From: Craspedostauros australis
Lineage: Eukaryota; Bacillariophyta; Bacillariophyceae; Mastogloiales; Achnanthaceae
Assembly (NCBI GenBank): GCA_026770025.1
Contig: JAMXDE010000059.1
Coordinates: forward strand, 248,001-312,000
Direction: 5' to 3'
DNA: 64,000 nucleotides
The notes below the pieces were generated by a model. It did no database searches, was not told the origin of the DNA, and saw only the letters and a list, made by a program, of their open reading frames with translations. The position numbers and the translations under genes were made by a program. Position 1 is the first letter of the stretch, and every line of letters begins with the position of its first letter. Of the stretch, positions 42,030 to 53,617 are shown in pieces.

Positions 42030-44951
42030 ATGGGATCGATGTCAATGGACGGACACACGCAGAGCAGCGACGACGACTTGGATGTTGGCAATGGCAGCGT
42101 CGGCGACGGCGATATCCAACGCACGATGCCGCTCGATTCACGTGTCCCCGCAGCATCATCGAGCGTCGCACGAACGAACACGACGCAAGCGGACGTCTCG
42201 AGTTGGGCCATGGAGGATTCCGAACGCATGGTCCACGTGAGCTCTGATGCGGATGATGGTCGCGGTGATCATATGGGCAACGAACATTCGCGCGATCGCA
42301 TCTCCAGCAATGATTCCGATGATGAGATGAGGTACGGCGGTGCATCTGGCAGCAGCAGTGGAGACAAGACGCCATCGGCCAACAGATCGCGATCCAACGC
42401 AACATCGCCTGGACGCGTGAGGATCCGTCGCAGAGCTCGCAACGCTGCATCCTCCACCACCGCCGGATCGGAATCAGGACAGTTCCATCCAACGCAGGGA
42501 CGTAACTATCGTCGCAACCAACGACTGTCGCCAACGGTCGATGACGACGACGGCACGAAGGTGGATTGGATCACGGCCACCGTCTTGGAAATATTCAAAA
42601 TCGCCGGCGGCGTCACGATGGCCACAACGGGCCGTCTCGTGGAACCACCGTTGCATGTCACGCAGGCCGTTCTCATCCCCGCGCTGCTGTCGTACACCAA
42701 GCATCTGTGGAGCACGCATGCGCCCGTCCGACTCAAGACGTGGTTCGTCATCATCACGTCGAGCATTGATCATATCATGTCCGTACTGTCGGCCACTGAG
42801 AATGGGCAGGAATTCCAGACGCAGCTGTTGCAGTGCTTGGCGACGTTGCGATCGATTCTGTGCAACGCGGCGACGCGTCAAGCCATCGTGGATGCCATGG
42901 TGGGGACCGTCAAGTTCACGGAGGCGTTGCAGTGAGTACCATGTGCGGACGAGCATTGTGCGCTGTATGGAATTGTTTGCATGTGCGATGATAGCATGGT
43001 GCACGCGATTAGATATTCGCAACTGCAGTGAAATGCAATGCGATGCAATGCCCCGCCATACTGCTGTTCTCACCATTCATCTCCTCACTTCATCTCTCCA
43101 ACCATATCTCATTCACGAATTGATTGGTGCAGCACGCCGGAGATGTTGGCATGGCTGGAGCAAATGTCCGTGCTGGGCTGCCGATTGGTGGATGTCGCGT
43201 CGAATGGATCCACCAAGGCCATGTTCCATGATGCATCCAAGTTGTGCTGGACGGGCATCCAGGTCCTTTCCGATCCATCCGCCACGTTGGCGTTGGCAGA
43301 AGTCACGGCGTATCTGTGCTACGCTTTGGAACAAGAGGAATTGGATCAGAAAGCATATCGCAAACGTCAACGCGAGCAGCGCAATGAGCAGGAGCAAGAG
43401 GCAGCTGGTGACGCTGACAATGGCGCATCGACCAAACCGATGAGCAAGAATCGAACCATGCGACGGGATGAAGCGCATTTCCGAGCACAGCAACGAACCC
43501 ACGGGAACCATCTCTCCACGCACCATGATCCACTTGCTACAATTGAAGAGATCATTCTCAGCAGTTTGGGGAACGTGGATGCCGAGGATCTCGCAAGGTC
43601 GGGTTTTGAAACTGAGGATGGTGGTCCTGCAGCGCAAGCAAAGAGCGCAGATGCTGCGTTGAAGGTAGATATCGAGATGGATGAGGAAACGAACGTCGCC
43701 CAAAGCGTTCCATCCAATGTTAGCTGGGATCAGTTTGCATCACAGACGCAGAGCGGAGCCTCCGCCAACACTGTGCCCAAGCAGACCATCCAAATTGACA
43801 ATTGCAACGTCAGCATGATGACCGAGACCATTCAGGAAATTCCCGTGGCCAATGACACCAACAACGATGCCGACGGCGGCAGCGACAATCCAACAAAGCA
43901 AGCGGCGGCTAAGAAACCGAAATCTAGAGTCCTGGACTGGGACATGGATGGCAAGGTGGATTTGGATGTTGCGATGCTGCAGAACCAAATCGGCGAACGC
44001 GCCAGTCAGATACAGCTTCAGCAACACGAGAGACAGCAGAGCAAGGCGAAATTCTCCCGCACCAAGGAAGATTCGGGATACTCAAAATCCAAGAATTCGT
44101 CAAGGGGTAGGCGACAGCAACAGCATCCACAAACGACCATGAATCGTCGTAACGACGGCGGTGACGACGACAGCAAACCACAAGCAACCGCAGCTGGACC
44201 AAGCGACTTGGAAGGCATTTTGGAGAAGCTGTCCGACCCCATCAAGTTCGCTAGCTCCCGAAATCGAGTCAGCGCCACGTACAAAAACAACAGCTTTGAA
44301 TGGTTCTCGAAACAGATGCCGCAATGGGAAGATCCCGCTCCACGCGCCGGAGAGAGTCCGACGGAACATTTCCATCGAGTGTTGAATGAAGCGCTGGAAC
44401 AGCAACACCGACAGCAGCTGCGAAGTCGACCAACCGCGCATGGGCATATGTCATCAAAGACTATGGACCAAGACACCGGAAATGATGAATCCGAGATCAC
44501 CAGCGACAAGAACAAAAGGACGAGCAGAAGGATTCGCAACAGCAACGATGGCGCGCATGGTGCACGTTCCATGCCATTCGGCTTGAATGCGACGGCATCG
44601 AAACCACCAATCAAGGGCGATGCGCTTGTCGACTTCGTGGCAAATCACAGGCTCAAAATTGGAGCTACGCTTTGCATCGTGGTAAACTTGGTGCTGTTGT
44701 GGACGTGCTTCGGACTGTACGGAGTCTACGTCGTCTTCCTTCGTGCCAATCCACCGACCATGTATCATCCGCACACTGGATCGGAGACGGTTGTCAAGGT
44801 TATTCGGGAGGTAGTTCATGTGCGTGAGGATGGCAGCGTGATTCAGAATATTCCTCGCGAACTGAAGGAACGAATTGAACAGCAACGAACCGACGGACCA
44901 GAAGATGTGGTGGATGCGGCGCAGCTGGAGAAATGGGGCATCGTAAAATGA
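42030..44951 (+). CDS. Large acidic protein with one C-terminal membrane helix (906 aa)
   Basis: Exon 1 (42,030-42,931) and exon 2 (43,133-44,951) join in phase (EAL|HTPEMLAWLEQ) across a 201-nt GTGAGT...GGTGCAG intron. The N-terminal 170 residues are disordered and acidic/Ser-rich. A helical region follows (VDWITATVLEIFKIAGGV to LAEVTAYLCYALEQEEL), which looks like a folded all-alpha domain of about 200 residues. A long charged, low-complexity segment comes next. One hydrophobic helix at about residues 809-836 (IGATLCIVVNLVLLWTCFGL) leaves a tail of about 70 residues with VVKVIREVVHVREDGSV. I recognise no family. A single-pass anchor near the C-terminus suggests an organelle or ER membrane protein. 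Confidence 0.75.
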
Positions 44952-46079
44952 ACAGAAACTTGAATCGAGGTTGAGTCAAGGCTGAATCGTAGAACAGAGA
45001 ACGGCAGGGGAGCGCATGCGGTGGTCGCATTAGCGTTAGCGGTGGCGGTAGCGGTAGCGGCAGCAGTAATGATTGTGGTATGAGCAGTACAGGCGTGAGT
45101 GCGAGGTGCTGTTAGCAGTATTAGTTGCGCTCCAATGACAGGCCGTTTGGTCCCATCCAGTGATGTTCCGCACTTGGGTAAATGTGGCCACAACGAGATG
45201 AGAAAACGGAAGCGCGAAATTGTGAGGGTGTTGGTCGGACGAGTCAAAACGTGATTGGTTTGTCCTCACATGTGACACAGACCACAAGCTAGAAACGTCA
45301 ACTTGCCGAAATCTATCATTTCGAAATACTCCATCATGAGTATTTATATTACCGCTTCAAGCGCGTCGACCATCTCCCTCCACATCATTCGAACCAAAAC
45401 ACGATCCAAAATCACACACAGGACATCAACACGGCGCAACTCTCCATCCAACCCTTCACAACACGAAACACCACGCAACACCATGCCACGAACACGAACA
45501 ACAATGCCATCTTGTGAATGGTTGTCGGAGACAAGTCCCAACCGTCCCAATACTCTCAATCGTGACAGTTGCAAGGTTCCGATCCCATTCCGACCAAAAC
45601 CGCAAACGGCGCCCAAGTACGACTTGGGAAACATCCGATGCAACAGACGCACAAGCAATCGAACGGAACACGGTGACGAAGATGGCGAAGATGGCTCTCA
45701 CCAACAGCGAAACCTTGCCGATGTTTGCAAAAATGGATGAGACTACTCGGACATGGTTGCTTCCGTCAATGTGAGCATCATGGATGGAGACGACATCAAT
45801 GTGAGAATGTTATCGGCCACTCTCCCTCTCCCCCACAAGGCGCAGCTGCGAGTGTGTGAAGCAAAGATGCGCCAAGCCAAGGAGAGGGAAGAGAACCATC
45901 TCATCACATGGTATTGGGGGTCACAAAACAGAGGCAGATCGATAGAGCAACACGCAGAAGCCATCACATCCCATCTCGTTTCATCTCATCAACTCCCGCA
46001 ATCCAAAACCGACATCAACATCCAACTGTCACGTTCGAGGGTTTGGAATTTAAAATTTGAAATTCGAGTTTAATCTCCC
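44952..46079. other. Intergenic region with short unassigned frames
   Basis: Short plus-strand frames at 45,303-45,740 (the part from MPRTRTTMPSCEWLSE is the most protein-like) and 45,753-46,073 could be exons of a small gene or of the 46,080 ORF, but I could not join them with convincing splice sites. A GCGGTAGCGGTAGC-type run lies near 45,035-45,060. Confidence 0.35.
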
Positions 46080-46853
46080 GTGAATCCTCGTCCCATCCAC
46101 AAACCTCAAACAGAGATGTGCGCACACGATGCCAACATTCCACGTCAAGTCAGGACAGGCCGCTTTCGATCTCATAATCCAAGCGACCACGGCGACGAAC
46201 ATCCCTGCTATTTGATGCTCCCTTTGCAACCATTCCAAGACGCTTCGACGGTAACAGCAGCAGCAGCAACAGCAACTGAACAGCCAACAGCAGCACATAC
46301 AACAGCGTTTGCTGGAGCCACAACAACAACAACGTCGTCGTCATCATCACTATCACCAGCAATCTCTTTCGCAACGCCAATTACGATGAATTCCTCTCCG
46401 ATCAGCTGTAGCGATTCTGAATTCGAATGGATCGAAACCTTGACCAAGTCGCCTCCCCACAATGCGCTGAACAAGCTCAACGCTGCTCCACATCCTCAGC
46501 ATCAGAGTCCTCACTACCTTCGTCAGCAACAGTATCGTCAGCAGCAGCTCGACGGTATCTTCAAACCAACCGGAAACTCGTGTTCCGCGGTCATCTCGCG
46601 AGCATCATCGTTTGCATCGGATTCCTCCACGGAAACAGAAATCATGACCTTGGCCGAGCTCCATGCCGCCAAGACGATGCTGCTCGAAGACTTCGCCGAC
46701 CATGTGGCTGAGGGATCCACGGCTACTCGCATGACAGAATCTAACTCTGGATCTCCATCCCGATCCCGATCCAACTCGTATTCAGTGCAGTTATTGGCCA
46801 GAATACGGAGCACGCCGAAGATGCCAAGTGGAGAAGGTGGATCACCACCATAA
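46080..46853 (+). CDS. Hypothetical low-complexity protein (257 aa)
   Basis: Open frame with runs of Ala/Thr (TVTAAAATATEQPTAA), Thr/Ser (GATTTTTSSSSS) and Gln/His. It ends with a more ordered stretch (SFASDSSTETEIMTLAELHA, then LLEDFADHVAEGSTATRM) and a Ser/Arg tail. Later ATGs at about 46,115 and 46,215 are alternative starts. No domain is recognised. The composition is like that of other regulatory or disordered proteins in this window; it could also be chance, as CAG/ACA repeats keep frames open. Confidence 0.4.
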   Translation: MNPRPIHKPQTEMCAHDANIPRQVRTGRFRSHNPSDHGDEHPCYLMLPLQPFQDASTVTAAAATATEQPTAAHTTAFAGATTTTTSSSSSLSPAISFATPITMNSSPISCSDSEFEWIETLTKSPPHNALNKLNAAPHPQHQSPHYLRQQQYRQQQLDGIFKPTGNSCSAVISRASSFASDSSTETEIMTLAELHAAKTMLLEDFADHVAEGSTATRMTESNSGSPSRSRSNSYSVQLLARIRSTPKMPSGEGGSPP

Positions 46854-47223
46854 TTCATAACAACGCGGAGACATAGCACGAGGAAGGAAAACACTGATTT
46901 TCGCAAAAAATTGCCCAATTCTGTTTCGACAACCGAATATAGTAGATATATACATATTATACCGTAACCCCCCATCTAATGAACTGGATTCCGCAACGTT
47001 AGCCTCTTCGTGGTTTCAGCACCGCGCTGTATGCCCTTTGCTGTGTATAGTAGGACCACGAGTACTGGGTTCGTACCTGTGCGGAACTGCTGCTTCTCGC
47101 ATCTATGATATTATAGAATATGATACAACATGCTATCCTCTCTCCTGCACTCTCTGCTCTACTCTACACCAATGTCCCGCTCCCTCCTTTTCTACGTGTC
47201 TCCAGACCGATGTCCACACCACT
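46854..47223. other. Intergenic spacer, convergent 3' ends
   Basis: Between the stop of the low-complexity ORF and the stop of the SulP gene. AT-rich near 46,930-46,975 (ATATATACATATTATACC). No gene seen. Confidence 0.4.
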
Positions 47224-50200
47224 TCAAATTGGCATCATCGCACCGAAGTAGCGATTGCTGACGTGCTGTACGCGGTGAGCCATGTACAGAATCACGATGT
47301 CGTTGAACATGGCCGCCACCTTGACGTTGTCGCGCTTCAAGCGCTCCCACGCGGCCTTGTCGATCACGTACACCACGGCCTTCTCCGATAGACAGCGCAA
47401 GCTCGCGAGACGGTTCGTGCCGTTCACGAGACCGAGCTCACCCACGAAGTTGCCGCGGTAGACAATCTCAGATGTCGTGGTGCCCTTCAGGTAGGCGAGG
47501 AGCGTTCCAGTGACCAAGAACAAGGCGTTGGAGCTGCTGTCGTCCTCCTCCCACAGCATTTCATCCTTCCTGTACTCCTTGCGCTCGAAGATGGACAGCA
47601 TGGTCTCAACAGCAACGGAGGCATGGTGCTTGTCGATGTTCACGAACAGATCGGACAATGCCCACCTGGCCAAATCCAATTCATCATCCGGAGACAGAGA
47701 GAAGGAGATGGGATCTTCTGGCGGCTGGCGGCTTCCCTTCGGACCATAGACGCTTCCGCCGTTCTCGATGTTATCGTCTACTCGCAGCACGAGCACGTCC
47801 TCCGCAAAGATCAACGCTTCGTCCAATGATTCGCACACGCAGCCAGTGCAGTGGCGCATCAACTTGCGAGTTGCCAGCATCGATGCAGTGTCCGGCGCGA
47901 CAGAGATTGAACCGCGTCTCACTCGTCCACCGAAACCGCTGGTGCTCACGTCGTCATTTGCATTCGCATCCGAGTTCGAATGATGATTTTGCGGCTGCGG
48001 TTGATCGTGTTGTTGGTGACCGCCAATGTCGTTCCAGTCGACGCCATCATCCAATTCTGGAGCGGGTGGCGCGATGCCCGATTCCATGTTCAGTGCCTGC
48101 GTGAGGGCGTATTCGCATGGGAACCCACCGCGATCCGTGCCAGTCACGAAGATGCACACCTCCACAAGGAAGAGTCTGTGGATGATCTTCTTCAGCTTGT
48201 GCACGGCATGCGCCGCGCTCGAATCCATGCCGACCACTAGAGTGAAATCGATGATCACGATCAACGGTATTTCATCCGTCTTCTTTTGCTCCGTCAGCGT
48301 TTCCTTGATAGTGTCCGTCATCTGCGCCACATTGCCGAAGAACAGGTGACCGTTGAGTTGGAAGATGAGGATGCGCGATCGTCCCGTGTGATGATCGCGC
48401 AGAATCCGTCGCGACGTGGCGCATCGATTCCATGCGCTGCTCCGAAGTGTGGTTGCTTTCATGACTTGCCGGATGGGATTTTGGAACGTCATGGACTGGA
48501 CGGCGTAGGTGGACATGGCCGCGATGACACCAGCCAGCAATGCTGCCGTCATCCCCCAGAACGTCATCACGAGCGCAATCACCCAAATGGCAGCGTACTC
48601 CCAGTTATCATAGTCGCCCAGCGAATCGTATACGCCCTCCAGGACGAGATCGATCCCGATGTGAAGGAGCAGCGTGCCGGCCATGCATCGTGGGAGGTAC
48701 GAAGTAATGGCCGGACCGACTACGAAAAGGAAAACGGAAGCAAACGTCGCGCCCAACGATGATATCCTGCCCTCGCCTCCCGACTTGGCATACAGCACCG
48801 AGTTGGAGTAGCACATGTAGTTCTGCAATCCTCCGAAGATGCCCGAAGCGAAGTTGGAATACCCGTGCGAAATCAGTTCCGCGTTCATGTCGGTGTCGAC
48901 ATCGGTCGAAATGGCGAAGGCGGGGATGTTGATGGGGACGTGGATCAATGAGAATGCGGCAAGGGCGACGATGGTGCCAGTGCAGTGGTAGATCGCCGTC
49001 CATGACACCGTACGGATGTCAATGATCTTGAAGATGTCGAACATGTGCTCGTCAGAAAGAGCTGTCCACAGTATCGAATCCGATATGGCAGCTCCTGCTG
49101 CTTGATCGGCTGTGGCTTCGGCCGTCTCCCCCATGGCTGGGAAGAAGTACCCCTTCGACCGTGCCGTGTCCATATCCATGCCAACAATGATCATACCAAG
49201 GTAGAACATTGGTGTGATGAGGCAGTAGAAGATCGGCGTCAAGAGCTGGAATCGTGGACGTCCATCTTTATCTTGGGTCACGACGATGAGGATGCGCAGC
49301 GTGATTTCGAAGAAGAGGACGACGGCGAAGAGGTGGAAGTTGTCCGCGAACCCTTGGATGCCAGCCTTGTCGAATGTGAAGGAGACGTTGTTGGTGACTT
49401 CAATCGCTGTGGTCATGATGAATGCGCCGATCCCACCGATGCAACCCACCAGGACGTGGCTGGGGAAGAAGTACACAATGCGTCCTAGCTGCATCTTTCC
49501 GAGCGTGTAAAATGTGATTCCAACGACGACGCTCGACATGCCGAAGATGAAGAAAAGGGTGGACAAGGCGTCCATGCCGTATCCTTGCTCGCGAATGACG
49601 ATGTACGCCAAGGCATGGAGGAAAGGGATGTTCTCCACCATTTGGAGCTGATGCGAAAGATCGAGAAAGCACGAAAAACAAGGAATCGGTGATGTGCGGA
49701 TCGACCGGTTGGTTGATCAGTTGAGCGCTTGATGGACAGGCCAGGACTGGGCAGAATTTGTAACAAATGCAAACAGACACCATGCCCGTTCCATTCTCAA
49801 ATAATGTAGAGCACTTGTGTGGTAACTCACGTAGACCGGATTCGTGAACTTGCTGGCGAAGCTCCCCACCAATTGCCCAACCGCCGTTGCAAACAGGAAC
49901 ATGCGGATTCCCAGAGCGACCTTGCCTGACAATGGAAATGCGCCATCCACCCCGTCATCTTCGCCATGGTCCCCGTTTGCTTCTGTACCATCCGTGGCCT
50001 TCCACCCAACAGGAAAGTACGAGGCGCCGAATGGAATGGCGACCATCATATTGAGAAGCGAGACGACTGCGACCGCCGAAACCTGCTGGATGATGTACTG
50101 GACCGTGTCATGGGAAGATGGTCGCGGCGACGATGACGGCGATGGTCGTGCTCCGTTGGCCTTGCCATTCCAACTGGTCTGCCCAAGCATGTGTTTGCTT

Positions 50201-50757
50201 GAACCTAACAACGCCATCGATTCGGGATCGATTTCCTTGAGGTTGTGGATGTTGTTCGTGACGGATCCACCGTGGTGCGCTTTCGCGGAAACGGACCCGT
50301 ACGAACCGGTGTGGACGCTTTCGCAAATAAGCGATCCGTCCATCTCATCGTTGTCGTTGCTGTGTTCACCGTCATCATTTTCCTCCCTATCGTTGTTCAC
50401 GTTCTCAAAGAATGAGGATTGCTCGGTGATCCCAAGAGTGGATGCACGTCGGATGTCAACGATGGATCGACGACTTCGTCGCGTGGCCAAACCCAACATT
50501 TCACGCGCCGCTCCACGCAACGATGCCGAGTGGGCGGAACTGGGAGGATCCAGAATGGACCCATCGAAGGTGACGTGACTCTGCAGTGGCTCCGTCGGTA
50601 GAATGGAACGCCGGTGCACGAGTGGAGTTCCCAGCATCGGAAAGTGATCGTTTTCATGCTCAGGCTGCCCGCCTTCTGTTCGTGCCGCTTCCGCGTCCGC
50701 GGCTGCAATGACGGCTCCGATGCCTTGCGGTGGGGATTCCTCCATGATGAAGCTCAA
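47224..50757 (-). CDS. SulP-family anion transporter with STAS and cNMP-binding domains (1,116 aa)
   Basis: Exon 1 (50,757-49,831) and exon 2 (49,647-47,224) join in phase (TNPVY|LQMVENIPFLHAL) over a 183-nt GTGAGT...GCATCAG intron. The N-terminal 210 residues are a disordered cytosolic extension. About ten hydrophobic segments form the SulP transport core (VVSLLNMMVAIPFGA, VLVGCIGGIGAFIMT, NFASGIFGGLQNYMCYSNS, MTFWGMTAALLAGVIAA). A STAS domain starts near residue 731 (ILIFQLNGHLFFGNV, VVGMDSSAAHAVHKLKK) and is split by a His/Gln/Asn-rich insert before DEALIFAEDVLVLRV. A cyclic-nucleotide-binding fold lies at about residues 990-1100 (DEMLWEEDDSSSNALFLVTG, GNFVGELGLVNGTNRLASLR). The family moves sulfate or related anions. 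The cNMP domain suggests control by cAMP/cGMP, but ligand binding is inferred. Confidence 0.9.
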
Positions 50758-51624
50758 CTTGATCTGGCTCAGCTCTTGTACGAGTACTTGTATGTTCCTC
50801 TTGTGTTTGCTTGGTTGTGTTGGTGCCTGCTGCTCTGCGTTGGTTGCTCCAGCTTCCTCCGTCGTATTCTATTTATTGTTTTGAGTGTAACAGTATAGGA
50901 TTCTATTCCTCGTCCATGAGCTATGCAAGTATCGTTGCGCCCTCTGCTTGCGTCTTTGGCTATCGCCCTTGCGACTCGTTGTGATTGAAGTCCTTGGAGG
51001 TGTGGCTCGTGCGACTATGAGTACGGTGTGATGATTGTTGCCTTGTGATCAGCTGACGCACTGTGTCTCATGATTGACACCAATCCAATTCAAATCCAAA
51101 ACAGGTGGTCAAATGGCATTCCACATCACCAATCGTGTGCAACCTGCATGTGCACATCAAGAGGGAGGTCACCACACCATGCAATCTTGTTGTTGCTGTC
51201 GTCCTCCCTTGTGTGTCAGGTTTCATTTTCGCTTCTTTTCTGTGCGATCTCCGTGTATTCTTCGCGCCGCGTGTTGTGATGACGAGATGAATGTGATGAC
51301 GAGATGAATGCGATGCGAAGCGTCTTCGGAATTACGTGATGGTGAAGCAAGAGTGAACACGATTGCGAACGCCTTCCTCCACCAATCAGAAGTCAGCTGT
51401 TGACGAACGATGTTGTTCGTCAGAGTTGGTCCGTTTGGTCGAAAGGCATGATGCGGACAGTAAAATACAAACGCGGACGTTGGGTTGCAAACGTGCGACG
51501 AGCACAAACGGAGGAGAAACGCATCGAAACCCGAACCGACACAAACAACTGCAGACCATCAACAACGGCTTGAAGTGTGCGAAACAGTTGATCTTTGATG
51601 GGTTATGATTGACGTTCGGTCTAT
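50758..51624. other. Intergenic region upstream of the SulP gene
   Basis: About 870 bp. TG-rich and Cys/Val-type frames near 50,614-50,898 are antisense or chance. A duplicated GATGACGAGATGAATG unit is seen at 51,276-51,310. No gene supported. Confidence 0.35.
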
Positions 51625-52455
51625 TCACTTGGTTGGGCCGGTGCTGTTGTGGTATCCCCACTCGCAAGTATCGTTCCATTCACTCGTCCACTCGTTGGCC
51701 ATGACAGCATCCTCCATCGACTTCTTCGTCGGAGTGGATTGAACCGACCGTGGCTCTTCGCCGAAAGATTCTCTCTCGTATTTCACCACGTGGCTTGGGG
51801 TGGTGGAATCTGGATCGTCTGGAACGATCGCAGAGACTGGGGAACTGCAATCAGCACGAGCACTCTTCCGAGATGCCGCAAGCTCCGCCGTCGTGCGTTT
51901 CATCGCAGCGCCCTTCTCCTTGAGACGTTCGGATGCGCTCATTCTCCCTGCCTTGGCGGAGGTTGACATCCCCACGATGAGTTTTTCTGCCCGCTCGATT
52001 CGAGCGTTGCTGATGTCCATTTCCCTGGACAGACTTTCGATTGATTGGGCCACGGCTGCTTGCGCTTGCTCGATGGCAACGGTGTCGTCCTCGATCTCAT
52101 CCATATCCTTTTCCATCAATCGGTCCTCTTCTTGGATTTTCTTTACCCACGCTCGTTCTCTTGCGCTCATCTCATGCCGATATTGATAAACGCACCTTCC
52201 AAAACACGCAGCTCCAGCCGTCGCCAGACTGAGGAAGATCAGCCCCATTTGCCAACTCTTTTCCATTTGGAAGCGTGCTCTCTCCTTCATCGATTGTGCG
52301 GATTTGTGACACAAAGTCGTACCCCTCAAGCCCATCCACAGGCTCGTTTTCAAGTTTTTGGACCAACCCGTGATCTGTGGTGCGTGTTCGATACTCATGG
52401 ATCCACGGAGTACAAATGGGACTGCTGCGTTTTGATGGCTGGTGGCAGACAGCAC
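51625..52455 (-). CDS. Membrane-anchored coiled-coil protein, paralog of the 28.7-kb gene (276 aa)
   Basis: An alternative start at 52,398 (MSIEHAPQITG) is equally plausible. One hydrophobic helix (MGLIFLSLATAGAACFG) at about residues 70-88 is followed by a coiled coil of about 110 residues (ARERAWVKKIQEEDRLMEKD, then MDEIEDDTVAIEQAQAAVAQ, then REMDISNARIERAEKLIVGM). The motif DEIEDDTVA corresponds to DELEDNTVA in the plus-strand gene at 28,724, and both proteins share the same order of charged coil, Ser-rich segment and Lys-rich SARADCSSP/NSARDKN-type region. The C-terminus is Ser/Thr/Pro-rich and ends with WTSEWNDTCEWGYHN. The function is unknown. Confidence 0.6.
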   Translation of the reverse strand: MLSATSHQNAAVPFVLRGSMSIEHAPQITGWSKNLKTSLWMGLRGTTLCHKSAQSMKERARFQMEKSWQMGLIFLSLATAGAACFGRCVYQYRHEMSARERAWVKKIQEEDRLMEKDMDEIEDDTVAIEQAQAAVAQSIESLSREMDISNARIERAEKLIVGMSTSAKAGRMSASERLKEKGAAMKRTTAELAASRKSARADCSSPVSAIVPDDPDSTTPSHVVKYERESFGEEPRSVQSTPTKKSMEDAVMANEWTSEWNDTCEWGYHNSTGPTK

Positions 52456-53107
52456 ACGGCATCATCGACCGAAAATTTGCACGGTACTTCGCCCCACAGA
52501 CAGTGAACAAACATGATTGAGGGAAGCATGCGGAGTTCATCAGTACGACTACTACATGTGCAAACTTGCGGAGATGTCATCAATCATCCCGAGTAAGCAC
52601 TTCGCGTGTTGTGGGAGATTCGAATCGAAATCCTGGGTGATTGACCCGTTGACTTCATGAGAGCTGGCTCGAGTGGTTGCGATCCTGTCGACATGGCATT
52701 TGAGGATGAACGCCGTCATGCTTGTATCATCTCGAGTTGCACGATGGAAACGACAGAGCTCTTTCCACGCCGCTGAAGCGCATCGGGAGCAACACTGCCA
52801 GTCAAATGGACTCTATTTTTATCATCCTTGCTGTGCTATGAATGCTCTCTTATTAATGGCCATGCCTTGCTGCATGCTCGATGGTATTGCGAAATCAATG
52901 ACGGTGTCAGTTGCTTTCATGCATGTGGAATAGAACCTGTATTCGTAGAGGCTGCCATTCCTCTTGGTTGTTTGTGTGCTACACGCCGCGGTACTTTTCT
53001 GCTTGAGCTATTCCATGGGAGATCTCGCGATGGACCCATCTGTGCTGACGCCCACATTGGGTTTCGCGGTTGCACAACTGGGAGGCCTCCTTTCGCATGG
53101 ACTTGAT
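52456..53107. other. Intergenic region
   Basis: No gene supported; a few short plus-strand frames (52,673-52,933, 52,828-53,106) overlap in different phases and look random. Confidence 0.35.
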
Positions 53108-53617
53108 TCAGTGATCGTTGTTCGCGTCGTCCTTATTGTCGTCGTCAGTGTCGTCGTCAGTGTCGTCCTCAGTGTCGTCGTCAGGGGACATAAGACGATC
53201 CATCATCCTTTCCAACCGGTCCAACCGGTCACCCATTCTCTCCTTCTCTAGAGTTAGGGCTGCAACTTTCTCATGCAGCTCATTGTTTTCCTTCTCCAGC
53301 GCAAGCACGTAGTCTCTGTGGTCTGGCATGCGCTCTTGGGAGATTTCACGTTCTGTCGGGCCCGAGGTGGATTGGTCGTTTGAATGGAGGATGTTGGCCT
53401 CGCGTTTAGCGACTTGTTCATTTCCATCGTGTTCTTGGTGGGACGCTCTGTTCGAATTTCGGCCGAGAGCGTAGGCTACGACAGCAACTCCAGCTATCAC
53501 CACAACCACGGCCGCCACCTCTGGAGTCGCAACAGCGCTGCATGCAGTAATAGAGACCCGTGCAATAGTAGTTGCGAATCCAGCGATGGACGGGGGCATG
53601 GCAACAATGAAAATCAT
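53108..53617 (-). CDS. Small membrane protein with coiled coil and acidic repeat tail (169 aa)
   Basis: The N-terminus is hydrophobic (SIAGFATTIARVSITACSAV, then VAAVVVVIAGVAVVAYALG), forming one or two membrane helices. A polar linker leads to a regular coiled coil (DYVLALEKENNELHEKVAAL, TLEKERMGDRLDRLERMMDR) and an Asp-rich tail with DDTEDDTDDDTDDD repeats, encoded by GTC/ATC-type trinucleotide repeats at about 53,140-53,190. It has the same general design as the 27.2-kb gene, but I see no convincing sequence similarity beyond coiled-coil composition. The function is unknown. Confidence 0.55.
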   Translation of the reverse strand: MIFIVAMPPSIAGFATTIARVSITACSAVATPEVAAVVVVIAGVAVVAYALGRNSNRASHQEHDGNEQVAKREANILHSNDQSTSGPTEREISQERMPDHRDYVLALEKENNELHEKVAALTLEKERMGDRLDRLERMMDRLMSPDDDTEDDTDDDTDDDNKDDANNDH

